Below, piece after piece: positions 1 through 8,276 of a stretch of 64,000 nt of DNA. Numbering within the stretch: position 1 is the first letter of the stretch; each line of letters starts with the position of its first letter. Below the pieces are notes generated by a model. The model had not been told where the DNA came from and searched no databases. It was given only the letters and a program-made list of their open reading frames with translations. Both the position numbers and the translations under genes were made by a program. Source of the stretch: Castellaniella sp049651205 (GTDB taxonomy: Bacteria; Pseudomonadota; Gammaproteobacteria; Burkholderiales; Burkholderiaceae_B); assembly GCF_049651205.1 (NCBI RefSeq), contig NZ_JBASBR010000004.1, positions 124,001 to 188,000 of the forward strand, read 5' to 3'.

Positions 1-472
1 TGCGCAGCCAGCCCTCGGGGATCTTGGCGCGGTTTTCTGCCCAATCGGTTTCGATCAGGCCAGCCTTGGGGTTTTGGTTGTTGATGGTGAAGCCTTGCTG
101 ACCCCAGAACTCGATAAGTTTCGGGTAAAGCGTTTCGGCGGGCTCGTCGACCTGCAACCAGCGCAGGGTGCCGTCACGCATCACCTGAATACCCGGCGTC
201 TGAGGCAGGACGCGATCGGCCGGATTGGCACTTTGAGTACGCTGGCTGGCCGAATACGCGCTAAGGCTGGCCACGCCCTCGGGGGCGCGGTAATGCGTGT
301 TGTCGGCTGCCTGAGTGAGATCGGGCGGGATGGACAAGGGATCGCCGGTTACCGTGCTTTTGTATTCGACAGATTCGGTTTGCCCGGTAAGCTGGCCCAT
401 GGTGGAGCAGCCAGCCAACAGACTGACCAGCACCATGCTGGCCAGGGAAAACGAGGTACGGGGAGTCATCAT
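1..472 (-). CDS. bamC: Outer membrane assembly lipoprotein BamC (NlpB), N-terminal part only
   Basis: BamC is a lipoprotein of the BAM complex, which folds beta-barrel proteins into the outer membrane. The visible part encodes about 157 residues and runs off the left edge of the window, so the C-terminal helix-grip domains are missing. The first 20 or so residues form a lipoprotein signal with the lipobox LAGC. After the cysteine comes an extended, Ser/Thr/Pro-rich linker like that by which BamC contacts BamD, then a start of ordered sequence. ATG codons at 472 and 469 are both possible; the dapA stop codon lies 1 base upstream, so translation is probably coupled. The dapA-bamC order is common in proteobacteria and supports the call. 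Confidence 0.85.
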   Translation of the reverse strand, partial: MMTPRTSFSLASMVLVSLLAGCSTMGQLTGQTESVEYKSTVTGDPLSIPPDLTQAADNTHYRAPEGVASLSAYSASQRTQSANPADRVLPQTPGIQVMRDGTLRWLQVDEPAETLYPKLIEFWGQQGFTINNQNPKAGLIETDWAENRAKIPEGWLR

Positions 473-473
473 G

Positions 474-1376
474 TCAGAGGCAACCTGCATCAATCAAGGC
501 TTGGCGCACCACGGTGCGGAATGAATCAGACAAAGGCGTAAGCGGCAAGCGATACCCCAGCTGGATAAGACCCATCTCGGCCACCGCCCACTTGACGGGA
601 ATCGGGTTGGCTTCGAGAAACAGCACACGCCCCAACGCAGCCAGCGCATTGTTAAGCCGGCGGGTTTCAGGGACATCACCGCGCAAGGCAGCTGCGCACA
701 TTTGGTGCATCAGGGCCGGCGCCACGTTGGCCGTTACAGAGATATTACCGTGGCCGCCCAAAAGCATCAGTGCGGCAGCTGTGGGGTCGTCGCCACTGAT
801 GACGTGAAAGCCTTCGGGGGCTTGCGCGATAAGCTGTGCACCCCGGGCAATATTGCCGGTGGCATCCTTGACACCAATGATGCCAGGCACCTGAGCCAGA
901 CGCAGGATGGTTTCGTTGGACAAATCAGCCACCGTGCGGCCCGGCACGTTATACAAAATGCTGGGGAGCTCGACGGACTCGGCGATGGCGCGAAAATGCT
1001 GGTACAGGCCCTCTTGGGTGGGCTTGTTGTAATAAGGCACCACAGTAAGGCCGGCAGTGGCCCCCGCGGCATAGGCATGGCGCTGAAGTTCGATGGCCTC
1101 GGAGGTGGAGTTGCCCCCGGTGCCGGCAATCACGGGGATTCGGCCATCTGCGTGGCGCACGGCAAGCTCGATGAGCTCGGCTTGCTCTTGCACCGTGACT
1201 GTGGGGGATTCGCCCGACGTACCCACAACGCACAGGGCGTCGGTGCCCTGCGCCACATGCCAATCGATCAGTTTTCGAAAAGCTTCCAGGTCGAGTTGCC
1301 CATCTGGGTGCATGGGCGTGACCAGGGCAACCATGCTGCCCCGCAAGACTGGAAAGGATGAATCCGTACCGGCCAT
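474..1376 (-). CDS. dapA: 4-hydroxy-tetrahydrodipicolinate synthase
   Basis: Condenses pyruvate with aspartate semialdehyde, the first committed step of the diaminopimelate/lysine pathway. The 300-residue length is close to the usual size of this TIM-barrel enzyme. Visible hallmarks are GTSGES (about 52-57, substrate-binding Thr), the YNVPGRT segment with the catalytic Tyr at about 141, and the Schiff-base lysine at about 169 in IGVKDATGN. The start is the ATG preceded by GGAGGC. A TATAAT hexamer on this strand at 1458-1463 overlaps the stop of the upstream protease gene and could be a -10 element, but no good -35 goes with it. bamC follows after 1 base. Confidence 0.97.
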   Translation of the reverse strand: MAGTDSSFPVLRGSMVALVTPMHPDGQLDLEAFRKLIDWHVAQGTDALCVVGTSGESPTVTVQEQAELIELAVRHADGRIPVIAGTGGNSTSEAIELQRHAYAAGATAGLTVVPYYNKPTQEGLYQHFRAIAESVELPSILYNVPGRTVADLSNETILRLAQVPGIIGVKDATGNIARGAQLIAQAPEGFHVISGDDPTAAALMLLGGHGNISVTANVAPALMHQMCAAALRGDVPETRRLNNALAALGRVLFLEANPIPVKWAVAEMGLIQLGYRLPLTPLSDSFRTVVRQALIDAGCL

Positions 1377-1458
1377 GATGAAGAAAGCCTCCGAAAGACG
1401 CCCGGGAAAAGCCCTGGGCGATACAAAAAAACAAGTTTACCGGATTCAGGTCAGGGAA

Positions 1459-2112
1459 TTATAAAAATCCGTTTACAACCCACTCACCAAACCGCAGCAA
1501 AGGCATCATCAGCGGCCAAAGCCAGCCCAGCATCATCAGCACGATCAGGATGATCAGGCCATAGGGCTCGATCCGGCCATACTGCCAGGCCAACCGGGCA
1601 GGCAGCAGGCTAAAGACGATGCGCCCGCCATCCAGCGGGGGGAGCGGCAAAAGATTAAGCGCCATCAGTACCAGGTTGATCTGCACACCGGCATGCGCCA
1701 TCAATGTCCAGAAATCGCCCTGCCCCTGGGTAAACCCGGCCCACAACATGAACTGCCAGAACAATACCCAAAAGATGGCCTGAAAAAGATTGGATGCCGG
1801 GCCAGCCAGCGCCACCCAGAGCATGTCTCGCTTGGGCCTGCGCAGGCGACTCCAGTTGACCGGCACCGGCTTGGCCCAGCCAAACAAGAGGCCACCCCCC
1901 ATCAGGCGAGACACAAACAGCAATACCAATGGCACCACAATGGTGCCGATAAGATCGATGTGTTTCAGGGGATTGAGGGTAATGCGACCTGCCTGGTAAG
2001 CGGTGGGGTCACCAAAGTGGCGCGCCACGTAGCCATGAGCTGCCTCGTGCAGCGTAATGGCAAACAACACTGGCAGCGCGTACACAGCAATGGTCTGGAT
2101 CAGATTTTCCAT
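1459..2112 (-). CDS. Site-2 protease family (M50) membrane metalloprotease
   Basis: Membrane-embedded zinc peptidase of the M50 superfamily, in the small subgroup of about 220 residues without a PDZ domain. The zinc motif HEAAH is at about 22-26 inside the first hydrophobic segment. The second conserved element, an Asn-rich LLPLPPLDGGRI run, lies towards the C terminus in another membrane segment; its Asp is the usual third zinc ligand. I chose the ATG at 2112. A TTG at 2157 would add 15 residues, but homologues usually begin just before the first helix, in a MxxLIQT-like context. Neither start has a strong Shine-Dalgarno sequence. The substrate is unknown. It lies between the YciO-type gene and dapA, all on the same strand. 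Confidence 0.85.
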   Translation of the reverse strand: MENLIQTIAVYALPVLFAITLHEAAHGYVARHFGDPTAYQAGRITLNPLKHIDLIGTIVVPLVLLFVSRLMGGGLLFGWAKPVPVNWSRLRRPKRDMLWVALAGPASNLFQAIFWVLFWQFMLWAGFTQGQGDFWTLMAHAGVQINLVLMALNLLPLPPLDGGRIVFSLLPARLAWQYGRIEPYGLIILIVLMMLGWLWPLMMPLLRFGEWVVNGFL

Positions 2113-2186
2113 CAAGTAGCATGCAAAGAAGCCGGCCCACGCCAGCAATCTTTGCAAGCATAACCGCTAATGCAGATAACGCAGTC

Positions 2187-2819
2187 TTATAGCAGCCCCA
2201 GGGTGGCGGGGTCTCCGCGCCCTACCCGTACCACTTGCGGCACCTCCTGGGTAAGGTCAATCACGGTGGTGGGGTCGAAAGGGCACGCGCCACCATCGAC
2301 GACTGCCGCGAGATCGTGCTGGTAGCGCGCCAAAATATCCTGGGCGTCGTTCAGCGGCAAGGCTTCGCCCTGGGGGATCAGGGTGGTGGACAGCAAGGGC
2401 GAACCCACTGCATCGATAAGCGCACGCGCCACACGATGATCAGGCACGCGAATGCCAATGGTTTTGCGCGAGGGATGCGACACGCGGCGGGGGACCTCTT
2501 TGGTGGCCTCGAGGATAAATGTCCAGGGGCCCGGAGTGGCCATTTTGAGAAGACGATAGTGGAAGTTTTCGATTTTTGCGAAGTGGCTGATCTCGGCGAG
2601 ATCGCGGCATAAAACAGTAAGGTGATGTCGATCATCCAGGCCACGCAGGCGGCGCAGGCTTTCGGCGGCGGCCTTGTCATCCAGGCGCGCCACCACCGCA
2701 TAGCTGGAATCCGTCGGCACTGCCACCAGCCCGCCCTGAGAGAGAAGATCGGCTGCCTGCTGCAGCAATCTGGACTGAGGATTGTCTGGGTGAACCACAA
2801 AAATCTGGGCGATAGCCAT
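2187..2819 (-). CDS. YciO/Sua5/YrdC-family L-threonylcarbamoyladenylate synthase-like protein
   Basis: The Sua5/YrdC fold makes threonylcarbamoyl-AMP for the t6A37 modification of ANN-decoding tRNAs. This 210-residue protein looks more like the YciO branch, whose activity is weak or uncertain. Visible elements are the nucleotide-site motif PTDSSY at about 35-40, a basic RLRGLDDRHH segment where YrdC has its KR motif, and the SPLLSTTL and VDGG segments in the second half. The start is an ATG. A separate true tsaC could exist elsewhere in the genome. The gene is transcribed away from tRNA-His and towards the M50 protease gene, with 74 bases between it and that gene's start. Confidence 0.85.
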   Translation of the reverse strand: MAIAQIFVVHPDNPQSRLLQQAADLLSQGGLVAVPTDSSYAVVARLDDKAAAESLRRLRGLDDRHHLTVLCRDLAEISHFAKIENFHYRLLKMATPGPWTFILEATKEVPRRVSHPSRKTIGIRVPDHRVARALIDAVGSPLLSTTLIPQGEALPLNDAQDILARYQHDLAAVVDGGACPFDPTTVIDLTQEVPQVVRVGRGDPATLGLL

Positions 2820-2929
2820 AAGCGTTTCCTTTTAAGGGAAGAGTCCCGGCGGGTACACATTTGAACCACCAGGTCCACAGCCCATAACATGACCCAAAAT
2901 CCTGTGCGGATCAAGAGGCCTGCTTGGCG

Positions 2930-2958
2930 CTGCAAAAGCTTTTCAAGCATGCTAGAAT
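2930..2958 (+). promoter_or_regulatory. Candidate promoter of tRNA-His
   Basis: CTGCAA at 2930-2935 and TAGAAT at 2953-2958 are separated by 17 bases, and TAGAAT ends 15 bases before the tRNA. The same TAGAAT hexamer precedes the other stable RNA genes of the window, which raises confidence in the -10 call. The -35 call is weaker. Confidence 0.55.
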
Positions 2959-2973
2959 CTTCGTTCTCTCGGC

Positions 2974-3050
2974 GGTGACCGTAGCTCAGTTGGTAGAGTC
3001 CCGGATTGTGATTCCGGTTGTCGTGGGTTCGAGCCCCATCGGTCACCCCA
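2974..3050 (+). tRNA. tRNA-His (GTG)
   Basis: A full cloverleaf can be folded. The acceptor strands GTGACCG and CGGTCAC pair, the anticodon stem is CCGGA/TCCGG with loop TTGTGAT (anticodon GTG), and the T arm has the TTCGAGC loop. CCA is encoded at 3048-3050. The G at 2974 faces the C73 discriminator, giving the extra G-1:C73 pair that marks histidine tRNA. No integrase or duplicated tRNA end is seen nearby. Confidence 0.98.
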
Positions 3051-3140
3051 TAAAATCCCCGTTTTCCGGGGCCAGTCGGGGACGACCCTGCCTGCGATGC
3101 TTTAACGCGATGACGACACCGCCCAAAGCACCTTTCCCTC

Positions 3141-3569
3141 ATGCAGATCCATCATCGGTCACTCTCCGAACGCATCTTTCATGCCCTGACGTTCGAGATC
3201 CTTGCCATTGGCATATCCGCGCCACTGGCGGCATGGATTACCCAACGGCCCGTCCTTAGCATGGGCATCCTCACAGCAGTGATCGCCACCATCGCGGTGG
3301 CCTGGAACATGCTCTATAACTGGTTCTTCGATCACCTGCAGGCTCGCTGGGGGTTCGAGCGCAGCTACTGGGTGCGCGTGGGCCATGCCTGCGGTTTCGA
3401 AGCTGGCCTGATCATCATTGCCATCCCGTTTGTTGCCTGGTGGCTGGATATTTCTTATTTGCAGGCACTGATCCTCGATATCGGCTTTGTCCTGTTCTAT
3501 TTACCGTACGGCTTTCTTTTCAATCTGGGATATGACAAGATTCGTGAGAATCTGGTGACCACGTCATAA
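3141..3569 (+). CDS. PACE-family (AceI-like) multidrug/chlorhexidine efflux transporter
   Basis: A 142-residue inner-membrane protein with four predicted transmembrane helices arranged as two tandem BTP (bacterial transmembrane pair) repeats. The first repeat begins with RIFHALTFE; the glutamate at residue 19 matches the family's key proton/substrate-coupling acidic residue (Glu15 in AceI). The second repeat contains the WxRVGHACGFE segment, which is also typical. Known members export chlorhexidine, acriflavine and short diamines, but many are untested. The gene starts 90 bases after tRNA-His, and the next small ORF begins 9 bases after its stop, so the two may share a transcript. Confidence 0.9.
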   Translation: MQIHHRSLSERIFHALTFEILAIGISAPLAAWITQRPVLSMGILTAVIATIAVAWNMLYNWFFDHLQARWGFERSYWVRVGHACGFEAGLIIIAIPFVAWWLDISYLQALILDIGFVLFYLPYGFLFNLGYDKIRENLVTTS

Positions 3570-3578
3570 GCCATACTC

Positions 3579-3812
3579 ATGAACACCCCCCACTCTCCTG
3601 TCTTGCCCGATTGGTCTGCCGCGCCCGATGGCTGGAACTGGGCCGCCCAGGATGCCGATGGCCGCTGGTTCTGGTATCGCACACAGCCTTTGCCGGGTAT
3701 TGGCGGCGGGGTCTGGCGCGCCAACTCCCGAAACCAGCAGCCCGCGGCAGAAGGCCCCCCCAACCCCGACTGGCTGGATACGCTCAGCCAGCGCCCGGGC
3801 ACCGAACCCTGA
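3579..3812 (+). CDS. Small Trp/Pro-rich hypothetical protein
   Basis: I do not recognise a family. The 77-residue product is soluble-looking, with no signal peptide or membrane segment. Its centre is strikingly aromatic, with several Trp residues around a WNWAAQDADG and RWFWY pair of segments. The C-terminal third is Pro/Asn-rich and probably disordered. It starts 9 bases after the PACE stop codon and ends 38 bases before cls, all on the same strand, which is the main reason to accept it as real. Overlapping frames on both strands are also open here because of the base composition, so a coding-potential check would help. Confidence 0.5.
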   Translation: MNTPHSPVLPDWSAAPDGWNWAAQDADGRWFWYRTQPLPGIGGGVWRANSRNQQPAAEGPPNPDWLDTLSQRPGTEP

Positions 3813-3850
3813 CAGCGGCCCACCCCGCCCTGGCACACAGATAGCAGGCC

Positions 3851-5305
3851 ATGCTGGCAATCACCGAATTCCTCTCCGCCTACTGGCCCCACCTGGTGGC
3901 CACCTTATCGTTATTCGTGGGGGCCTTTGCAGCCATCCACGCCGCCATGAACAAAAGCGATGTCCGCGCTGCCATTGCCTGGGTGGGCGTGATCCTGATG
4001 TCGCCATTGCTGGGGCCGTTTCTCTACCTGGTGGCAGGCATCAACCGGATCCGCCACGATCAGCTATCCACGCAACGCAGCCGCCTGATCAAAGACTACG
4101 TCAACCACGCCAGAGAGCCGGTGCGCGATATCCACACCCTGGCAGGGCCACAGTTTTCATCGCTGAAAGTGTTATGCGACCGCATCAGCCGGTTTCCCCT
4201 GCACGATGGCAACCACATCACCTTGCTGGACAGCGGTGACGAAGCCTACCCGGCCATGTTGCAGGCCATCGATTCGGCCAGCCATTGCATCGCCCTGCAA
4301 AGCTATATCTTCGACCACGATCGTATCGGCCTGCAATTTGCCCAGGCCCTGCGCCGGGCCCACGAGCGTGGTGTCACCATTCGCGTCCTGATCGACGCAG
4401 TAGGGTCCAAATACTCTCACCCCCCCATCGTGCACTTGCTGCGCCGCGATGGCATCCGTACCGAGCTTTTCATGTCTCACGTATTGGGCCTGCGCATGCC
4501 ATACGCCAATCTGCGCAGCCACCGCAAGGTACTGTTTGTCGATGGCCACATCGGATTTGTGGGCGGCATGAATATCCGCGAGGGATTCATGCAATCCTTA
4601 ACCGGCCGCCATGCCGCGCGCGACACTCATTTTCGGGTAGAAGGCCCCGTGGCCACCCAGCTGTTTGCCGTGTTTGCCAACGATTGGGAATTCACCACCC
4701 GCGAACGGCTGCTGATCGAAGACTGGTGTCAAAGTTCAACCAGCACCCCCCTGCCGCAAGTGCCCGCACGCTGCGTGCGCTCCAGCCCCGACCGCTTTAT
4801 TGCCGCCACACATAATGTGCTGCTGGGTGCATTGGCAGTGGCACAACACAATGTGCGCATTCAGTCACCGTACTTTCTGCCTGATCAAACCCTGATGGGT
4901 GCGCTCAATACCGCAGCGCGCCGTGGCGTTCATGTGGATATCGTCATCCCGGGGCGCAACAACTTGCGCCTGGTCAACTACGCCATGACCTCGCAGCTGA
5001 ATCAGGTGATTGCGGCAGGCTGCCGTGTATGGCGGTCCAGAGGCACATTCGACCACTCCAAATTGCTCACTATCGACGACGGGTGGTCGTATGTGGGCTC
5101 GTCCAATCTTGATCCCCGCAGCCTGCGGCTGAACTTCGAGCTGGACATGGAAATCTACGATCAGGTTCTGGCACAGCAAATTGCGGGCAAGATCGATGCA
5201 ACCATCGCCGACTCAGAAGCCGTCACACTGGATTCGCTCAAGGCCATCCCCTTTGCAAAGCAGTTGCGCAACCGCCTGATCTGGTTGGCCAGCCCCTATC
5301 TGTAA
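3851..5305 (+). CDS. cls: Cardiolipin synthase (phospholipase D superfamily)
   Basis: Makes cardiolipin by phosphatidyl transfer between phosphatidylglycerol molecules at the inner membrane. The 484-residue protein has the ClsA layout: two N-terminal transmembrane helices (about 10-32 and 40-62), then two PLD domains. Both HKD motifs are intact: HRKVLFVDG followed by GGMN in the first half, and HSKLLTIDDG followed by GSSNLDPRS in the second. The start is the ATG at 3851. It follows the small Trp-rich ORF on the same strand; no terminator is visible between them. Confidence 0.95.
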   Translation: MLAITEFLSAYWPHLVATLSLFVGAFAAIHAAMNKSDVRAAIAWVGVILMSPLLGPFLYLVAGINRIRHDQLSTQRSRLIKDYVNHAREPVRDIHTLAGPQFSSLKVLCDRISRFPLHDGNHITLLDSGDEAYPAMLQAIDSASHCIALQSYIFDHDRIGLQFAQALRRAHERGVTIRVLIDAVGSKYSHPPIVHLLRRDGIRTELFMSHVLGLRMPYANLRSHRKVLFVDGHIGFVGGMNIREGFMQSLTGRHAARDTHFRVEGPVATQLFAVFANDWEFTTRERLLIEDWCQSSTSTPLPQVPARCVRSSPDRFIAATHNVLLGALAVAQHNVRIQSPYFLPDQTLMGALNTAARRGVHVDIVIPGRNNLRLVNYAMTSQLNQVIAAGCRVWRSRGTFDHSKLLTIDDGWSYVGSSNLDPRSLRLNFELDMEIYDQVLAQQIAGKIDATIADSEAVTLDSLKAIPFAKQLRNRLIWLASPYL

Positions 5306-5332
5306 GCTGCAAACAGTACCAAAATAGTGCAG

Positions 5333-5351
5333 AATAAACGGGTTGTTTATT
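5333..5351. promoter_or_regulatory. Inverted repeat upstream of the AhpD-like gene, possible operator
   Basis: AATAAAC and GTTTATT form a perfect 7-bp inverted repeat around a 5-base centre, ending 20 bases before the start codon at 5372. The AT-rich, symmetric arrangement and its position fit a repressor site, but no regulator gene is adjacent, so this is a guess. Confidence 0.3.
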
Positions 5352-5371
5352 GAGCTTATCGGATCCGCACC

Positions 5372-5851
5372 ATGTCTCGACGTCTTAACTACTATCAGGC
5401 CTCACCCGAGGCGGCAAAAAAGTTCGCAGAATTCAGCCAAACCCTGCACCAGAACCCGTTTCTGGCCAAGATCGGCCACCTGGTCACGCTACGCGCCTCG
5501 CAAATCAATGGTTGCGCATTTTGCGTCGACATGCACGTCAAAGAAGGCAAGCTGGCGGGCGAGCGCGAACTGCGCCTGCACCACGTCGCCGTCTGGCGCG
5601 AGTCGCCCTTGTTTGATGCCAAGGAAAAAGCCATCTTCGAGTGGACAGAAGCCCTGACGCAACTGCCTGCGCATGGCGTCCCCGAAGAGCTTTACCAACG
5701 GGTACGCGCGCAACTCTCCGAAAAAGAGCTCGCAGATCTGTCCTTCCTGATCGTCGCCATCAACGGCTGGAACCGCCTGGGGGTAGGCTTCCAGGCAGAG
5801 CCGGGCTCAGCCGACAAACAGTTTGGTCTGGACAAAGCCGGTTTGTCCTGA
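5372..5851 (+). CDS. Carboxymuconolactone decarboxylase / AhpD-like family protein
   Basis: An all-helical protein of 159 residues of the AhpD-like superfamily, in the group that carries a redox CxxC. The core motif CAFCVDMH is at about 48-55: two cysteines and a histidine, as in alkylhydroperoxidase D proteins. The flanking ASQINGCAFCVDMH...W context is typical of the unassigned CMD-family proteins rather than true carboxymuconolactone decarboxylases. A peroxidase or thiol-oxidoreductase role is plausible but not shown. The start is the ATG at 5372, behind an AT-rich inverted repeat. It stands alone between cls and a convergent PLP enzyme gene. Confidence 0.85.
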   Translation: MSRRLNYYQASPEAAKKFAEFSQTLHQNPFLAKIGHLVTLRASQINGCAFCVDMHVKEGKLAGERELRLHHVAVWRESPLFDAKEKAIFEWTEALTQLPAHGVPEELYQRVRAQLSEKELADLSFLIVAINGWNRLGVGFQAEPGSADKQFGLDKAGLS

Positions 5852-5905
5852 ACCCTGCCCTGACAGTTGCCCACACACTGGATTCAAGCCCAGCGTCTGG
5901 GCAGT

Positions 5906-5927
5906 GCCAGGCCCCTGGCTTTATTTG
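5906..5927 (+). terminator. Weak intrinsic terminator after the AhpD-like gene
   Basis: GCCAGG and CCTGGC form a short hairpin at 5906-5919, followed by TTTATTTG. It lies between two convergent genes and overlaps the last codons of the minus-strand one. A second small hairpin (CCCAG/CTGGG) sits just upstream. Confidence 0.45.
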
Positions 5928-7141
5928 CGTGATGGATTCTGAGCCTGCGCCAACGCCTGGGCAAGATCCGCCGTCAGGTCGTCGATGTGTTCTACCCCCA
6001 CCGACATCCGCACAAAATTGGGCTGGATGCCTGCTGCCTGCATATCGGCTTCGGTCATCGAGCTGGCCCACATCGAGGCCGTATGCACGGCCAGGGTTTC
6101 GACCCCGCCCAGACTGACTGCCTGCGTAGCCAGCTTAAGCCCGGACACAAAGCGCTGAGTGGCTGCATAGCCGCCTTTTAATGAGTACGCCACAATCGCG
6201 CCGAAGCCTTTCATTTGCCGACTGGCCAGCGCATGCTGCGGATGACTCTCCAGCCCCGGATAGAGCACTTCCTCGACCTCGGGCCGGGCTTCCAGCCAAC
6301 GGGCCACTGCCAGAGCATTGGCATTGATGCGCTCGACGCGCAGTGACAAGGTGCGCAAACCACGCAGCAACAGCCAGGCATCCATGGGCGACAGCACTGC
6401 ACCCAGCGTGACATGCATTTTCCAGATGGTTTCAGCCAGGGCTTCGCTGCAGCAGATGGCGCCAGCCATGATGTCGCTATGCCCCCCGAGATACTTGGTG
6501 GCACTGTGCACCACGATGTCGATACCGAAATCGTGCGGGCGCTGATTAAGCGGTGAGGCAAACGTGTTGTCGGCGACAGTCAGCGCCCCATGTGCCTGGG
6601 CGATCGAGGCCACCACTGCCAGATCAGTAATCGACAGGCTGGGGTTGACGGGCGTCTCTACCATGACGAGCCGGGTATTGGGCCGCAGGGCGGCCTTCAG
6701 GCTGTCTGGATTGGTCTGATCAAAGAAACTGACTTCAACCCCATAGCGCGTCAGCACCTCTGAAAACAGCTTGGAAGTACTCATATAGTGACGCTGCTGA
6801 GCCACCACGTGGTCTCCAGCCTTTAACAGCGCGAGAACGGTGGTGCAGATCGCCCCCATCCCCGAGCCCGTCAGCAAGGCGGTTTCTGTCCCCTCAAGCT
6901 GGGCCAGGATGGCCTCGACGTGCTTGTTGACGGGATTGCCGTGACGCGTATAAAAGGTGGCCGGCCGCACCGAAGTGGCCATCTCCGAAAACGCTTCTGC
7001 CGATGCCGCCCGGAAAGTAGCACTGTAATGGATCGGCGGCACCACGGCCGAATCATGGTGACAGGCAGCGTCACCATGCAATACAAGGGTTTGCTCCTGC
7101 CAGGAAGCAGGATCAGCAACATCGGGCAAATGCGGATTCAT
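5921..7141 (-). CDS. Trans-sulfuration PLP enzyme (cystathionine gamma-synthase / beta-lyase / methionine gamma-lyase family)
   Basis: A 406-residue fold-type I PLP enzyme of the Cys/Met metabolism family. The Schiff-base lysine is at about 216 in SATKYLGGHSD, the PLP-ring-stacking and phosphate-binding part includes YTRHGNP at about 64-70 and GSGMGA at about 92-97, and the pyridine-nitrogen Asp is at about 191 in ADNTF. Sequence alone does not settle whether it is a synthase (metB-like), a beta-lyase (metC-like) or a gamma-lyase. No other methionine genes flank it. It is convergent with the AhpD-like gene, and its start faces tRNA-Arg. Confidence 0.9.
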   Translation of the reverse strand: MNPHLPDVADPASWQEQTLVLHGDAACHHDSAVVPPIHYSATFRAASAEAFSEMATSVRPATFYTRHGNPVNKHVEAILAQLEGTETALLTGSGMGAICTTVLALLKAGDHVVAQQRHYMSTSKLFSEVLTRYGVEVSFFDQTNPDSLKAALRPNTRLVMVETPVNPSLSITDLAVVASIAQAHGALTVADNTFASPLNQRPHDFGIDIVVHSATKYLGGHSDIMAGAICCSEALAETIWKMHVTLGAVLSPMDAWLLLRGLRTLSLRVERINANALAVARWLEARPEVEEVLYPGLESHPQHALASRQMKGFGAIVAYSLKGGYAATQRFVSGLKLATQAVSLGGVETLAVHTASMWASSMTEADMQAAGIQPNFVRMSVGVEHIDDLTADLAQALAQAQNPSRK

Positions 7142-7235
7142 GGGAAAAAGGCTCCAGTGCCTGGAAAAGAATCATGATACCGCCCGCGGCGTACCAATCC
7201 ATAGGCATACAAATGCCGGCCGGCCGATTGCACGT

Positions 7236-7241
7236 TAGAAT
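7236..7241 (+). promoter_or_regulatory. Candidate -10 element of tRNA-Arg
   Basis: TAGAAT, the same hexamer found before the other stable RNA genes here. It lies 53 bases before the tRNA, further than for tRNA-His or tRNA-Pro, and no good -35 is visible. Confidence 0.35.
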
Positions 7242-7294
7242 TCAGGGTTTACGGACATGCATCTGCCCTGTCGGGCTGTCAGCTGCATCTCTAA

Positions 7295-7371
7295 CCGCCC
7301 TTAGCTCAGCTGGATAGAGCAACGGCCTTCTAAGCCGTAGGTCGCAGGTTCGACTCCTGCAGGGCGGGCCA
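7295..7371 (+). tRNA. tRNA-Arg (TCT)
   Basis: Cloverleaf with acceptor strands CCGCCCT/AGGGCGG, D arm GCTC/GAGC, anticodon stem ACGGC/GCCGT with loop CTTCTAA (anticodon TCT, reading AGA/AGG), and T arm GCAGG/CCTGC. CCA is encoded at 7369-7371. It decodes codons that are rare in such genomes and is often an integration site elsewhere, but no integrase or duplicated 3' end follows it. Confidence 0.98.
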
Positions 7372-7453
7372 GCGCCTGGGCTGCTTCACTCCGGTCGAAG
7401 CACCCCGACGATAGACAGTAGATGGGTTTTCGACACTATCAAGGACACCTCCC

Positions 7454-8224
7454 ATGACTTGGTCGGCAGCGCAATACGCCCTGTTTGAATCCGAACGCAC
7501 CCGCCCTGTCAGGGATCTGCTGGCCGCGGTGCCCCCCCGTGAAGTTGCCTGGGTAGCCGATCTGGGCTGCGGGCCTGGAAACTCCACCGAAATTCTGCAG
7601 CATCTCCACCCGGACGCGGCCATCTGCGGCATTGATTCTTCTGCAAACATGCTGGCAGCCGCCCGCGAACGCTTGCCTGATGTCCGCTTCAAGCAGGCCG
7701 ACATCGCCACCTGGGATCCCGGGCAGCCCTACGACCTGATCCTGGCCAATGCCTCCTTGCAATGGATCCCCAACCATGCCGCATTGTTTCCCCGGCTGGC
7801 TGCGCAGCTGGCCCCGGGTGGCAGCCTGGCCATCCAGATGCCGGACAACCAGCAAGAACCCGTCAAAACCCTGATGCGACAAGTAGCCACCGACCCCCGC
7901 TGGTCGGCCCGCATCGGCAACGAACGCAGCACCCAGTTTCCCCAGCATCCAGTGCCCTGGTATTACAACCTGCTGATCGCACACTGCCAACGCGTGGATA
8001 TCTGGCGCACCGTCTATTGGCACATGCTGCCGAGTGGTGTGGCTGATATTGTGCAATGGTTCAAGGGCAGTGCCCTGCGGCCGTTTCTGGCGCAGTTGTC
8101 GCCAGACGAACAAACCGCTTTTCTGGATGCGTACCAACAGGCATTGGTACCGGCATATCCCGCTCAGGCCGATGGATCTGTTTTGTTACCGATCCCCCGC
8201 CTCTTTCTGGTCGCGACACGTTAG
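7454..8224 (+). CDS. tam: Trans-aconitate 2-methyltransferase
   Basis: SAM-dependent class I methyltransferase that methylates trans-aconitate, an inhibitor of aconitase formed spontaneously from cis-aconitate. The 256-residue length fits Tam. The N terminus MTWSAAQY and the SAM-binding motif I DLGCGPGNS at about 36-44 are characteristic, as are the acidic loop GIDSS (motif II) and the ASLQWIPNH segment after motif IV. The start ATG is preceded by AAGGA. It stands between tRNA-Arg and pldA; no operon partner is evident. Confidence 0.92.
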   Translation: MTWSAAQYALFESERTRPVRDLLAAVPPREVAWVADLGCGPGNSTEILQHLHPDAAICGIDSSANMLAAARERLPDVRFKQADIATWDPGQPYDLILANASLQWIPNHAALFPRLAAQLAPGGSLAIQMPDNQQEPVKTLMRQVATDPRWSARIGNERSTQFPQHPVPWYYNLLIAHCQRVDIWRTVYWHMLPSGVADIVQWFKGSALRPFLAQLSPDEQTAFLDAYQQALVPAYPAQADGSVLLPIPRLFLVATR

Positions 8225-8276
8225 CCGCCCCGCAGCAGTGCTACAGTTTTGAGCATTGTTTGCCCAAATTAGACTC

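Noticed and set aside
3057..3071. CCCCG/CGGGG hairpin after tRNA-His as a terminator
   Set aside because: Five base pairs and no T-run follow; too weak to call.
2378..3142. 254-codon minus-strand frame across tRNA-His and the YciO gene
   Set aside because: Runs through a tRNA and out of frame across a conserved gene; no family resemblance.
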